This document shows, piece by piece, positions 8,619-16,822 of a stretch of DNA of 64,000 nucleotides. Both the position numbers and the translations under genes were made by a program. Every line of letters begins with the position of its first letter. Position 1 is the first letter of the stretch. Under the pieces are notes generated by a model, which saw nothing but the letters and a program-made list of their open reading frames with translations, searched no databases and had not been told where the DNA came from. The stretch is from Szabonella sp046295215 (GTDB lineage Bacteria; Pseudomonadota; Alphaproteobacteria; Rhodobacterales; Rhodobacteraceae): NCBI GenBank assembly GCA_046295215.1, contig JBKBNP010000005.1:38279-102278 (forward strand), written 5' to 3'.

Positions 8619-9254
8619 TCACCCGTCGCGCAACCCCATCCGCGCCGCGTGCCAGGCCGCCTCCGCCCGCGACCCGATGCCGAGCTTGCGATAGACGATC
8701 TTGATATAGCCCGCCACGGTGGTCTCCGCGATGCCCATGGCCTGCGCCACCTCGCCATTGCGCAACCCCCGCGCGATCAGCCCCAGAACCTCGCGCTCGC
8801 GGTCGGTCAGATTGGCCTCGGGCTCTGCCGCAGGGCCGGTATGGCGGAAATGATCCATGATGCGCCGCGCGATGGCCGGTGACAGCGCGGGCAGGCCCAG
8901 CGACAACTGCCCCAGTTGCCGGATCAGCACGGGTGCCGCGTTTTCCTTCAACAGATACCCGTCCGCCCCGGCCGAAAGCGCGGCCACGACGCTGGCGTCA
9001 TCCCCCATGACCGTGGTCACGACACAGATCGTCGGCTCCGGCCCCTGCCGCAGGTCGCGCAGGAAATCGAGCCCCGACCCGTCGGGCAGGCCGAGGTCGA
9101 TCAGCGCCAGATCAATGGGCTGCCCGAGATAGCCGCGCGCCGCGCGCAGGGTGTCGGCCTCCGACAGGCTGGCCTCGGGAAAGGCACTCCGCACGATCTC
9201 CCCCAGCCATCTGCGGGTTTCGGCAATATCCTCGACGATCAGGATGCGTCTCAT
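8619..9254 (-). CDS. NarL/LuxR-type response regulator
   Basis: About 211 residues. The N-terminal receiver domain has the acidic pocket (VEDIAETRR), phospho-acceptor Asp in LALIDLGLPDGSG (about residue 56) and the Lys in YLLKENA. The C-terminal LuxR-type helix-turn-helix is NLTDREREVLGLIARGLRNGEVAQAMGI (in two parts), followed by the recognition helix TTVAGYIKIVYRKLGI. The start is the ATG at 9254, overlapping the stop of the kinase gene by ATGA, so kinase and regulator are translationally coupled partners. A target could be the divergent lipoprotein/Slam pair, but that is only inferred from position. Confidence 0.9.
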   Translation of the reverse strand: MRRILIVEDIAETRRWLGEIVRSAFPEASLSEADTLRAARGYLGQPIDLALIDLGLPDGSGLDFLRDLRQGPEPTICVVTTVMGDDASVVAALSAGADGYLLKENAAPVLIRQLGQLSLGLPALSPAIARRIMDHFRHTGPAAEPEANLTDREREVLGLIARGLRNGEVAQAMGIAETTVAGYIKIVYRKLGIGSRAEAAWHAARMGLRDG

Positions 9255-11467
9255 TCCATCTCTCCGGTTCCGGTCGGGGCAAGCGGCAAGTCCGCGTGAA
9301 GGCTGGTCCCCTCGGCCCCCGTGCGCACCTCGAGCCTGCCGCCGCATTGCTCGATCCGGTCGCGCAGATTGGTGAACCCCTGGCCGCCCCGGATGTTTGC
9401 GGCATCAAATCCGCGCCCGTCATCGCCCAGCATCAGCGACAGGGTCGCCCGCCCTTCTCCGCCCGCCTGCGCACCGCCTCCCGCAGTCCCCGCGATGCGG
9501 ATGATCGCACGGCGTGCCCCCGAATGACGCAGCAGATTGCTGATCCCTTCCCGAAGGAAGGCGCGCAGCGTGTGAACGACCCTTGTGGCAAGGGGCGTGT
9601 CGGAAACCCCGTCGGCCTGCCAGTCCAGCGCCACACCCGCTGCTTCCAGATGATCCGCCACCTCGGCGCGCAGATCCGCCAGAAGCCGTGGCAGGTTCAG
9701 GCTTTCCTGTGCCGGGTTCGAAATGATCTCGCGCAGGTCGGTCAGCGTCTGGCGGATCAGCAGATCCTTGCGGTCGACCCCCGGCGAATGCAGCGCCCCC
9801 AGCAGAAGCACACCGATATTGTCATGCATGTCGCGGCTGATCCGCCGCCGCTCGGCCTCCACCGCATCGCGGTAGGCGCGGTGCTGGTCTATGGCCCGCG
9901 CCAGCAGGGCCGCCATCCGGTCCGCCGTCGCCAGATCGCGCGAGGAAAAGAGCCGCTTCCCCCCACGCGCCCAGTCCAGTCGCAGCGCAGGCAATCCACC
10001 AACGGAGGGAAAGACAAGCGCCTCGCCATCCCGGTCCAGCCGCGCACGCTGCTCTGTCCCCGGCATGGGGGCCAGCGCCAGCGGCGCGAAGCGGTCGCGC
10101 AGCAGCGTGGACAACCTTGCGGCCTGCTCGGCAGGGTCATCAGCCTGCGCCACTTCGCTGAAGCGCAGGAAAAGATCCTCGACCGTCATCGCCGTGTCCC
10201 GCCGGAACCGCTCGGCCAGCCAGCCGCGCAGCGGAAGATAGGCCAGCGCCACCACCGCCAGCGACACTCCGATCGCCGGCGCGCGATCCAGCGCCAGACC
10301 GAAGATCAGCAGCGCGTCAAGCGCCAGCAGCAGGGCCACCCCGCCCCCGTAGAACAGCACCCGGAACGACCAGTCCGCCAGATCGAACAGCCGGTAGCGC
10401 AGCACCCCGAGGCAGAGCCCGACATAGATCAGGAGGAACAGGACGAAAGCCGTGCTTTGTTCCAGAAGCGGCGGGCGGTCCAGAAGCACCGGCACGATCA
10501 CCGTCAGAACGAAGCCACCGGCCCCGAGCACCACCGACAGCCCGAACCAGCCCAGCATGGCGCGGGCGCGGATGTCGCGGCGGTTGACCCAGATCTGCGC
10601 CCCGAGCGTGGCCAGCAGAACCGCCATGGTCGCGGCCACGATGCCTTGCAGCATCGGCGCATGTTCCGGCCAGTCATCCAGTTGCAGCCACAGGATCACG
10701 CCGCCCAGCACCAGCGTCGGGGCCGCAAGCCGCAAGCCGCCCGCCAGGGGCTTTGGATAGATCAGGAACAGCGTCACCATGCCGATCCCGAAGATCAGCG
10801 TCCCGGTCAGATTGACCCGGCTCGCGATTTCGAACACCAGCGGGTCAAGCGCGATTTCCCGGGTGGAATAGAGCGCCGCCGAATGGGCGGACAGCGCAAG
10901 GCCGACGCCCGCAAGCAGAAGCATCCAGGCCGCCCGGTCCGACAGGCGCAGCGCCACCACCCAGGCCCCCAGCCAGAGCCCCGCCAGACCCACACCGAGT
11001 TGTGTCCAGAAAACGGCGGGCAGATTGCCCAGGGGACGGGTCGGCGCGGCTGCGACCGTCACGCTGCGTTGGCCATCGGGCGTTGCCAGATCGAACTGCA
11101 CCGGACCATCGCGCAACGCCTCGTGCAGTTGCCCCTGCCGGTCCAGAAATCGCCGGATCGCAGGGGCCGATCCCAGCATGTCCGGCTCCTCGATCCGGTC
11201 GGCCGGTTCAAGGTCGAGACCACGATCCGGCAGCGCAAGCGGCACGATCCGCAGCACCTGCGTTCCGTCCGGCAGACTGCGGCCCGGCCCCTTGCCATCG
11301 GCCGAGCGCACGATGACAGTCCCTGTGTCGGAGATCCGCAGATCCAGCCCGACCCAGGGCTGCTGCACCGCGACAAAGACCGCCAGTGCCGCCTGCAGGA
11401 GGCCAAGCAGGATCGCAGCCGTCAGGACGGTTCCCGGGGCGACCAGCCTGAAGATGCGCGACCCCAT
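9251..11467 (-). CDS. Multi-pass membrane sensor histidine kinase (HPK7/NarX-DesK type)
   Basis: About 738 residues. There is one N-terminal membrane segment, then an extracytoplasmic stretch with a PDZ-like look (PWVGLDLRISDTGTV...), then roughly seven to nine hydrophobic segments between residues 145 and 420, a GAF-like region, and a HisKA_3 dimerisation box ERRRISRDMHDNIG with the phosphorylated His at about residue 548. The ATPase domain shows LREGISNLLRHSGA and LGDDGRGFD...GQGFTNLRDRI. The start is uncertain: the ATG at 11467 has a purine-rich GGGAAAGGGCGGG before it, and an ATG at 11500 and a TTG at 11509 are alternatives. It is co-translated with the response regulator. The signal is unknown. 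Confidence 0.87.
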   Translation of the reverse strand: MGSRIFRLVAPGTVLTAAILLGLLQAALAVFVAVQQPWVGLDLRISDTGTVIVRSADGKGPGRSLPDGTQVLRIVPLALPDRGLDLEPADRIEEPDMLGSAPAIRRFLDRQGQLHEALRDGPVQFDLATPDGQRSVTVAAAPTRPLGNLPAVFWTQLGVGLAGLWLGAWVVALRLSDRAAWMLLLAGVGLALSAHSAALYSTREIALDPLVFEIASRVNLTGTLIFGIGMVTLFLIYPKPLAGGLRLAAPTLVLGGVILWLQLDDWPEHAPMLQGIVAATMAVLLATLGAQIWVNRRDIRARAMLGWFGLSVVLGAGGFVLTVIVPVLLDRPPLLEQSTAFVLFLLIYVGLCLGVLRYRLFDLADWSFRVLFYGGGVALLLALDALLIFGLALDRAPAIGVSLAVVALAYLPLRGWLAERFRRDTAMTVEDLFLRFSEVAQADDPAEQAARLSTLLRDRFAPLALAPMPGTEQRARLDRDGEALVFPSVGGLPALRLDWARGGKRLFSSRDLATADRMAALLARAIDQHRAYRDAVEAERRRISRDMHDNIGVLLLGALHSPGVDRKDLLIRQTLTDLREIISNPAQESLNLPRLLADLRAEVADHLEAAGVALDWQADGVSDTPLATRVVHTLRAFLREGISNLLRHSGARRAIIRIAGTAGGGAQAGGEGRATLSLMLGDDGRGFDAANIRGGQGFTNLRDRIEQCGGRLEVRTGAEGTSLHADLPLAPTGTGEME

Positions 11468-11622
11468 GCGTCCCGCCCTTTCCCGTGCGACAGGCCTCAT
11501 GACCCGCAATACGAAGCTTTAAGGCATCGACCCACCCCCCGAACAGGGGGGAGACGCCTGACCCTGCAATGCCCATAGCTTGAGCCGCCAGACAACTGGC
11601 TGCAATCGGGGAGAATTCGAAC

Positions 11623-12270
11623 ATGGGTAGAGTTGCGCGGATAGTGGTGGGTTTGACGGCGATTACCGGTCTTTCGGCATGCCTCGGCGGCGGCGGTGGC
11701 GGCGGTGGTGCAGGTGGCGGCGGCGGTGGCTCCTACCAATCGAGCTTCGACGCGGTCACGGCAAGGACACCGACCCAGAACATGCCCACCAGCCTCAATG
11801 CGAATTACAAGGGGCAGATGAAGGTGGATGTGAATGACGGCACCGATACGGGCACGGCCTACGGCGATCTCGACATCGCGGTGACCTGGACCGAAGGTCA
11901 GTCCGCCAACCCGTTCAGCGGAACCGCGTCGAATTTCACCGGGACGCTCGCCTCTGGCGCAACCGGCGACATCACGGGCTCTCTGGCGGTTGTCGACGCG
12001 CCTGTCGGGGCAATCACCCGGTCCTCTTTCGCGGTCCCGGCACCCGGCAGCGGCACGGTCAGTGTCGGGGCGGGCCAGTTCACGATGCGCGGCGATCTGA
12101 CGGTCGATGGCACCGATTATGACACGACGCTGCTGCTGGGTGGCAATTTCTTCGGCTCTGGCGCGACCGCGATGCAGGGGGCTGTCTCCGGCGGCGTGAA
12201 GGAGAAAGGCACCGGGGGGGCCATCTTCGACGCCGCCGCAGGGGGCGCCTTCTATCTCATCCAGGATTGA
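11623..12270 (+). CDS. Surface lipoprotein with TbpB-like beta-barrel (predicted Slam cargo)
   Basis: 215 residues. A lipoprotein signal peptide ends in the lipobox GLSAC (Cys at residue 20), followed by a 15-residue almost pure glycine tether, then a beta-rich domain with alternating small and hydrophobic residues ending in GAVSGGVKEKG...GGAIFDAAAGGAFYLI. This is the pattern of the C-terminal TbpB/factor-H-binding-type eight-strand barrel. Slam-dependent surface lipoproteins characteristically have a flexible tether plus such barrels, and the next gene encodes a Slam-like protein, so outer-surface display is inferred. The ligand is unknown; metal, heme or host proteins are known ligands of the family. 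It is transcribed away from the two-component genes. Confidence 0.75.
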   Translation: MGRVARIVVGLTAITGLSACLGGGGGGGGAGGGGGGSYQSSFDAVTARTPTQNMPTSLNANYKGQMKVDVNDGTDTGTAYGDLDIAVTWTEGQSANPFSGTASNFTGTLASGATGDITGSLAVVDAPVGAITRSSFAVPAPGSGTVSVGAGQFTMRGDLTVDGTDYDTTLLLGGNFFGSGATAMQGAVSGGVKEKGTGGAIFDAAAGGAFYLIQD

Positions 12271-12300
12271 TCCTGCCGTCTGCTCCGACGACGGATCATA

Positions 12301-12337
12301 GGTCCGGCCCCCTGATTAGTCCCCTCGGGGCCGGACC
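12301..12337 (+). terminator. Strong stem-loop between lipoprotein and Slam genes
   Basis: Perfect 11-base-pair inverted repeat GGTCCGGCCCC (12301-12311) / GGGGCCGGACC (12327-12337) with a 15-base loop. No T-run follows, so it may be a partial terminator or an mRNA-stability element lowering expression of the downstream gene relative to the lipoprotein, rather than a full stop. Confidence 0.6.
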
Positions 12338-12363
12338 CCCAAGACCTTGCGAACGGATCCGCG

Positions 12364-13641
12364 ATGCGCAGCCTGATTGCCCTCCTGATGCTGGTCCTGA
12401 TGCCCCTTTGTGCCAACGCGCAGGGGGTGGAGGCAGCCGAGCGCGCCATTGCCGCGGGCCGGATCAGCGAAGGCGTGGCCCTGGCCGAAGCCGCCCGCCC
12501 GGCGAACAGCAGCGAGGAAATCCGCCGCCTCTGGGCGCTCGCGGTCGGCTATGGGCGGCAGGGGCGTCCGCGCGCGGCAATTGCACCGCTGGAACGGCTG
12601 GTAGCCTTGCAACCGGCCGATCCGCGCTGGCGGCTGGAACTTGCAGGCGCCCTGGCCGAAACCGGGCAGGATGAACGCGCGGGCTATCACTTTGACCTCG
12701 CGCGCGGCGCGCAGGGGCTGGCCGCCCCCACGCGCAAGGCCATCGACGACCATATCGACCGGCTGGACCGCCGCCAGACATGGGAAGGCCATTTCCGCCT
12801 GTCGATCGTCCCCGAAAGCAATGCCGAAAAGCGCACCGGCGCAGAGCGCGTGACCATCGGCGGGCTCAATTTCGGGATCAATCCCAATGCGCGGCAGCGC
12901 CCGGCGACGGGGCTCGACATCGGGTTCGGCCTGACCGCCCTGCCGGTGATCGCCCCCGACCTGCGCGGGCAGGTCGGGTTCAGGGTGGAGGCACGTCTTT
13001 TCGACGGTCGGGCCGCCGATGACGTGACGCTCCGGGTCGGGGCCGGGCTGATCCGCTTTGCCGATCATGGCCAGCGCCTTTCGGCAGAGATGTTCGCCAC
13101 CCGGCGCTGGCTTGCGGACCGCGCCTATACTCGTGCAGCGGGGCTGGAGCTTGGCTATTCGCGCCGCCTGTCGGAGCGCGTCAATCTCGGCGCGACGCTG
13201 CTGGCGGACCGGACCGATTACACCGGCACGCCCTTTCACGCCGACCGCGCGGCGCTCCACCTCAATGCCCTGCATGTCGTCTCGCCGCAACTGATGCTGC
13301 GCGGGGGGCTGCGGTTCGAAACCCGGCGCAGCGCCAATCCGGGCCTTGCCGGTCAGGCAAGCGGGCTGAGCCTTGGCGGGCAATATCTCTTTGCGGGGGG
13401 CATGCGCGTCGCGCTGGACCTTCATTTCGACCGCAATGATTTCGAGGGCCGGCATGCCCTTTTCGGCGTACAGAGGCAGGATCGCCGCCGGCAGGCCATC
13501 CTTCAGGTCACGAATGCCAACTGGAATTACCTTGGCTTCGCTCCGGTCCTGAAACTTGGCTATGACCGGCAGAAATCATCCATTGTGCTGAACGACTACC
13601 GCAACCTTTCCGCCGCCATCGGGATCACCCGCAGTTTCTGA
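12364..13641 (+). CDS. Slam-like surface lipoprotein assembly modifier (DUF560/porin family, type XI secretion)
   Basis: 425 residues. Signal peptide (MRSLIALLMLVLMPLCANAQ), then an N-terminal TPR-like helical region (about residues 22-130, with ALAVGYGRQGRPRAAIAPLERLVALQP and AGALAETGQDERAGYHF, shown in parts). From about residue 140 it is a beta-barrel rich in alternating aromatic and hydrophobic strands, ending in the terminal Phe (ITRSF) typical of outer-membrane proteins. TPR plus a DUF560 barrel at this length is the architecture of Slam translocators, which flip lipoproteins to the cell surface. It begins 93 bases after the lipoprotein gene on the same strand, the usual cargo-translocator arrangement. 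Family assignment is by architecture and resemblance. Confidence 0.8.
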   Translation: MRSLIALLMLVLMPLCANAQGVEAAERAIAAGRISEGVALAEAARPANSSEEIRRLWALAVGYGRQGRPRAAIAPLERLVALQPADPRWRLELAGALAETGQDERAGYHFDLARGAQGLAAPTRKAIDDHIDRLDRRQTWEGHFRLSIVPESNAEKRTGAERVTIGGLNFGINPNARQRPATGLDIGFGLTALPVIAPDLRGQVGFRVEARLFDGRAADDVTLRVGAGLIRFADHGQRLSAEMFATRRWLADRAYTRAAGLELGYSRRLSERVNLGATLLADRTDYTGTPFHADRAALHLNALHVVSPQLMLRGGLRFETRRSANPGLAGQASGLSLGGQYLFAGGMRVALDLHFDRNDFEGRHALFGVQRQDRRRQAILQVTNANWNYLGFAPVLKLGYDRQKSSIVLNDYRNLSAAIGITRSF

Positions 13642-13733
13642 TCCACCCGTCCGGGGCAAGCGGCCCGGGGCCGGTCAATGCCGTGCGGCTCTTGCGCTTG
13701 ATCTGCGTTCTTGGCGATGAGGGGAGAGGGAAA

Positions 13734-13809
13734 TGGTGCCGCGTGTCCGACTCGAACGGACCACCTCTGGGTTACAAAGCCAGCGCTCTACCTGATGAGC
13801 TAACGCGGC
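13734..13809 (-). tRNA. tRNA-Thr (anticodon UGU)
   Basis: 76 bases on the minus strand including an encoded CCA. The acceptor stem GCCGCGT/ACGCGGC pairs perfectly, the D-arm is GCTC...GAGC, the anticodon loop TTTGTAA gives UGU, the variable loop is AGGTG, and the T-arm is GTCCG-TTCGAGT-CGGAC. The anticodon stem has a C-C mismatch at the loop-closing pair (positions 31-39). Its 3' end faces the Slam/lipoprotein locus, but no integrase or duplicated tRNA end was found. Confidence 0.95.
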
Positions 13810-14058
13810 GCGCACGCGAATCTCTTAAGCGATCAGATGAACCTGCGCAATCCGGCATTGGCTGCGGCCAGCCACCGGTGTCCGCCGAGATGAACGCAAG
13901 GGTCGCGGACAGGGTGCGGAACTGCCGGGAGTGTTGCCATTGCGGCGCGGGCAGGCGTGGCGGCGCAGATGCACGAGGCCCTTCCAGCCTCCCGCGTCGC
14001 CCCGAAAGCCGCTTTTCTCGCAACAGACTTGGCCCGGCCACGTCCCTGCCCTAGCTTC

Positions 14059-15081
14059 ATGTCCATGCATGATCCGGTTCTCCTGTCCACCGACCGGGGC
14101 TTTTACTGCCCGGCGGGGGATTTCTTCATCGACCCCTGGCGCCCGGTTGACCGCGCATTGCTGACGCATGGCCATTCCGATCACGCGCGGCCCGGCCATC
14201 GCCGCTATCTCTGCGCCACGCCCGCCCTGCCGGTGATCCGCTACCGTCTGGGCCAGATCGAGGCCGAAACGCTGGACTTCGGCCAGCCCTTGCGGATCGG
14301 CGGGGCGACCGTCTCCTTCCATCCGGCGGGGCATGTTCCCGGCTCCGCGCAGATCCGGGTGGAGGTGGGGGGCGAGGTCTGGGTCGTCTCGGGGGATTAC
14401 AAGCTGGAAACCGACGGGTTGTCGGAACCGTTCGAGCCGGTCCGCTGCCACGGTTTCGTGACCGAATGCACCTTTGGCCTGCCGATCTTCCGCTGGCCGG
14501 ACCAGACCCGCACCGCCGAAGCCATCGCTGCCTGGTGGCATGCCAACCGGGCAGAGGGGAAGGTCTCGCTGATCGGCGCCTACGGGCTGGGAAAATCGCA
14601 GCGCATCATGGCCATGCTGGCGCAACCCGGGCTGCCGGGGCCGATCTTCACCCATGGCGCGGTGGAACCGGCCACGGCGATTCTGCGCGAACAGGGATAC
14701 CCGATCCCGCCCACGACGCGCATCACCGCCGAAACGAGACCACCCCCGGATGCGCTGGTCATCGCGCCCCCGTCCGCACTTGGCAGCACATGGGCTGCGC
14801 GGCTTGGCCCGCGATCCGAGGCGCTGGCCTCCGGCTGGATGGCGCTGCGCGGCATCCGGCGGCGGCGCGGCGTGGCAAAGGGGTTCGTGCTGTCCGACCA
14901 TGCGGACTGGCCCGGCCTCGACAGCGCGATCCGTGCAACCGGCGCGGAACGCATCCTTGTCACCCATGGCTATACCGATATTTTCCGCCGCTGGCTGGTC
15001 GAACAGGGCTTCGACGCCGCCGAGGCCACGACCGAATGGCAGGGTGAGGCGGCAGAAGATACCGAGGAAGTCAGCCCATGA
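14059..15081 (+). CDS. Ligase-associated DNA exonuclease (metallo-beta-lactamase/beta-CASP family)
   Basis: About 340 residues. The metallo-beta-lactamase motif HGHSDHARPGH lies near residue 40, with further metal ligands in FHPAGHVPGSAQI and VVSGDYKLE; the C-terminal part has GFVLSDHADWPGL and LVTHGY, matching the ligase-associated exonuclease family used in bacterial DNA repair. It is followed by an ATP-dependent DNA ligase, the standard partner. The start could be ATG 14059 or 14065; neither has a clear ribosome-binding site. Its stop overlaps the start of a 42-residue ORF by ATGA. Confidence 0.88.
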   Translation: MSMHDPVLLSTDRGFYCPAGDFFIDPWRPVDRALLTHGHSDHARPGHRRYLCATPALPVIRYRLGQIEAETLDFGQPLRIGGATVSFHPAGHVPGSAQIRVEVGGEVWVVSGDYKLETDGLSEPFEPVRCHGFVTECTFGLPIFRWPDQTRTAEAIAAWWHANRAEGKVSLIGAYGLGKSQRIMAMLAQPGLPGPIFTHGAVEPATAILREQGYPIPPTTRITAETRPPPDALVIAPPSALGSTWAARLGPRSEALASGWMALRGIRRRRGVAKGFVLSDHADWPGLDSAIRATGAERILVTHGYTDIFRRWLVEQGFDAAEATTEWQGEAAEDTEEVSP

Positions 15082-15206
15082 GGCCCGGCGCCTTCATCTT
15101 CGCAATAGTTCCCACAGGAGCCACCGGATGCGCCATCGGACCGGGCGCATCCGGTAACGGGGGCGAACAGCCCAGCTTCCGCACTCTCAAGGATGCAATG
15201 ACGTGA
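15078..15206 (+). CDS. Small ORF (42 residues) coupled between exonuclease and ligase genes
   Basis: MRPGAFIFAIVPTGATGC followed by a Gly/Pro-rich stretch. Its ATG overlaps the exonuclease stop (ATGA) and its stop overlaps the GTG start of the ligase (GTGA), so the three reading frames form an unbroken chain. The VPTGATGC region weakly resembles a lipobox. It may be a real small protein or only a translational bridge that carries ribosomes across the 121-base gap. No homologous family is recognised. Confidence 0.4.
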   Translation: MRPGAFIFAIVPTGATGCAIGPGASGNGGEQPSFRTLKDAMT

Positions 15207-16822
15207 AACGCTTTGCAGCCCTGTTCAGCGCCCTCGACGCAACAACGAAAACCACTGCAAAGACCGCAGCACTTGCCCGCTATTTCCGCGAGGCGCCCGA
15301 GCGGGACCGGATCTGGACCATTGCCCTGCTGTCCGGCAGGCGGCCCAAACGGATCGCCTCCTCGGGCGACTTGCGCAACTGGGCGGCGGAGGCGACCGGG
15401 CTGCCGGTCTGGCTGCTCGAGGAAAGCCACGGGATTGCGGGGGATCTGGCCGAGATGATCGCGCTGGTGCTGCCCCCTCCAGCGGCCCGGTCGGAGGACC
15501 GGCTTTCGGACTGGATCGAGCGTCTTGGCGCCCTTGCAGGAGAGCCGGAGGCGGCGCGGTGTCGCGCGGTTCTGGAGGCCTGGGACCGGCTCGACCCGCT
15601 GGAGCGGCTGGTGTTCAACAAGCTGCTGACCGGGGGGTTCCGCATGGGGGTCAGCCGGGGGTTGATGACGCAGGCCCTTGCTGCGGCGACCGGGATGGAA
15701 CCGGCCCGTCTGGCGCATCGGCTGATGGGAAACTGGTCGCCCGCGACGATGCGCTTTGCCGATCTCGTGTCACAGGACGGGGCGGCGGATGCGGCGCGGC
15801 CCTATCCTTTCGCGCTGGCCTCGGGGCTGGAGGGCGGGCCGGAAAGTCTCGGGTCGCCCGGCGAATGGATCGCGGAATGGAAATGGGACGGCATCCGGGG
15901 ACAGATGATCCGCCGGCCCGGGGTTTTCGCGCTCTGGTCCCGGGGCGAAGAGTTGATGACCGACCGCTTTCCCGAATTCGTACAACTTGCGCGGCATCTG
16001 CCCGAAGGCTGCGTTCTGGATGGCGAGGTGCTGGCCTGGGACGGGACCGGCCCGCTGCCCTTTGCCGCGCTGCAAAAACGCATCGGGCGCAAGACGGTGC
16101 CGAAGGCTCTGCTGGCCGAGGCCCCTGCCCGGTTTCTGGCCTATGACCTGCTGGAACGGGACGGGCGCGACCTGCGCGATGCGCCGCTGTCCGTCCGCCG
16201 TGCGGCGCTGAACGGCCTGCTCGCCGCCCTGCCCCCGGACCTGCCGATCGGTCTGTCGGAAAGCGTCGCCGCCGAAAGCTGGGACGACCTTGCGACGGCG
16301 CGCGCATCGGCGCGGGAGCGGCTGGCCGAAGGGTTGATGCTCAAGCGCGCGGCCTCGCCCTATCACGCGGGCCGCAAGCGGGGCGACTGGTGGAAATGGA
16401 AGCTGGACCCCTTCACCGTCGATGCGGTGATGATCTATGCGCAGGCCGGGCATGGACGGCGGGCGAACCTGTTCACCGATTTCACCTTCGCGCTGCACGA
16501 TGGCGCGGAGCTTGTGCCCTTCGCCAAGGCCTATTCGGGGCTGACCGATGCGGAGTTCCGCGAGATCACCGCCTGGGTGCGGCGCAACACGCTGGAACGG
16601 TTCGGCCCGGTGCGGCGGGTGCCGCCCGAACTGGTGTTCGAGATCGCCTTCGAGGGCATCCAGGCCAGCCCGCGCCACAAATCCGGCATCGCCCTGCGCT
16701 TTCCCCGGATGCTGCGCTGGCGCCGCGACAAGCCCGCCGGTGAGATCGACCGCATGGACACCCTGCGTGGGTTGCTGGCGGCAGAGCGCGGGGGCCAGCC
16801 CCCGCACCCCCGAGGTATTTGA
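15203..16822 (+). CDS. ATP-dependent DNA ligase (cisplatin-resistance/LigC-like family)
   Basis: 539 residues. An N-terminal helical DNA-binding domain (about 1-190) with FNKLLTGGFRMGVS, then the nucleotidyltransferase core with motif I EWKWDGIRGQ (AMP-accepting Lys at about residue 227), ALWSRGEELMTDRFPE, DGEVLAWD (motif III), EGLMLKRA (motif IV) and WWKWKLD (motif V), then an OB-fold region. It starts at a GTG overlapping the upstream small ORF. It forms a repair cassette with the preceding exonuclease; the helicase and phosphoesterase often found in such cassettes are absent. The last ten or so residues (GGQPPHPRGI) are encoded by a dispersed repeat that also supplies the stop codon. Confidence 0.92.
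   Translation: MKRFAALFSALDATTKTTAKTAALARYFREAPERDRIWTIALLSGRRPKRIASSGDLRNWAAEATGLPVWLLEESHGIAGDLAEMIALVLPPPAARSEDRLSDWIERLGALAGEPEAARCRAVLEAWDRLDPLERLVFNKLLTGGFRMGVSRGLMTQALAAATGMEPARLAHRLMGNWSPATMRFADLVSQDGAADAARPYPFALASGLEGGPESLGSPGEWIAEWKWDGIRGQMIRRPGVFALWSRGEELMTDRFPEFVQLARHLPEGCVLDGEVLAWDGTGPLPFAALQKRIGRKTVPKALLAEAPARFLAYDLLERDGRDLRDAPLSVRRAALNGLLAALPPDLPIGLSESVAAESWDDLATARASARERLAEGLMLKRAASPYHAGRKRGDWWKWKLDPFTVDAVMIYAQAGHGRRANLFTDFTFALHDGAELVPFAKAYSGLTDAEFREITAWVRRNTLERFGPVRRVPPELVFEIAFEGIQASPRHKSGIALRFPRMLRWRRDKPAGEIDRMDTLRGLLAAERGGQPPHPRGI

Noticed and set aside
13600..13810. Attachment site at the tRNA-Thr 3' end
   Set aside because: No second copy of the tRNA 3' sequence and no integrase gene found in the window.
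13683..14054. ORF across the tRNA-Thr gene
   Set aside because: It overlaps the tRNA and has no ribosome-binding site. The sequence is explained by the tRNA and the exonuclease leader.
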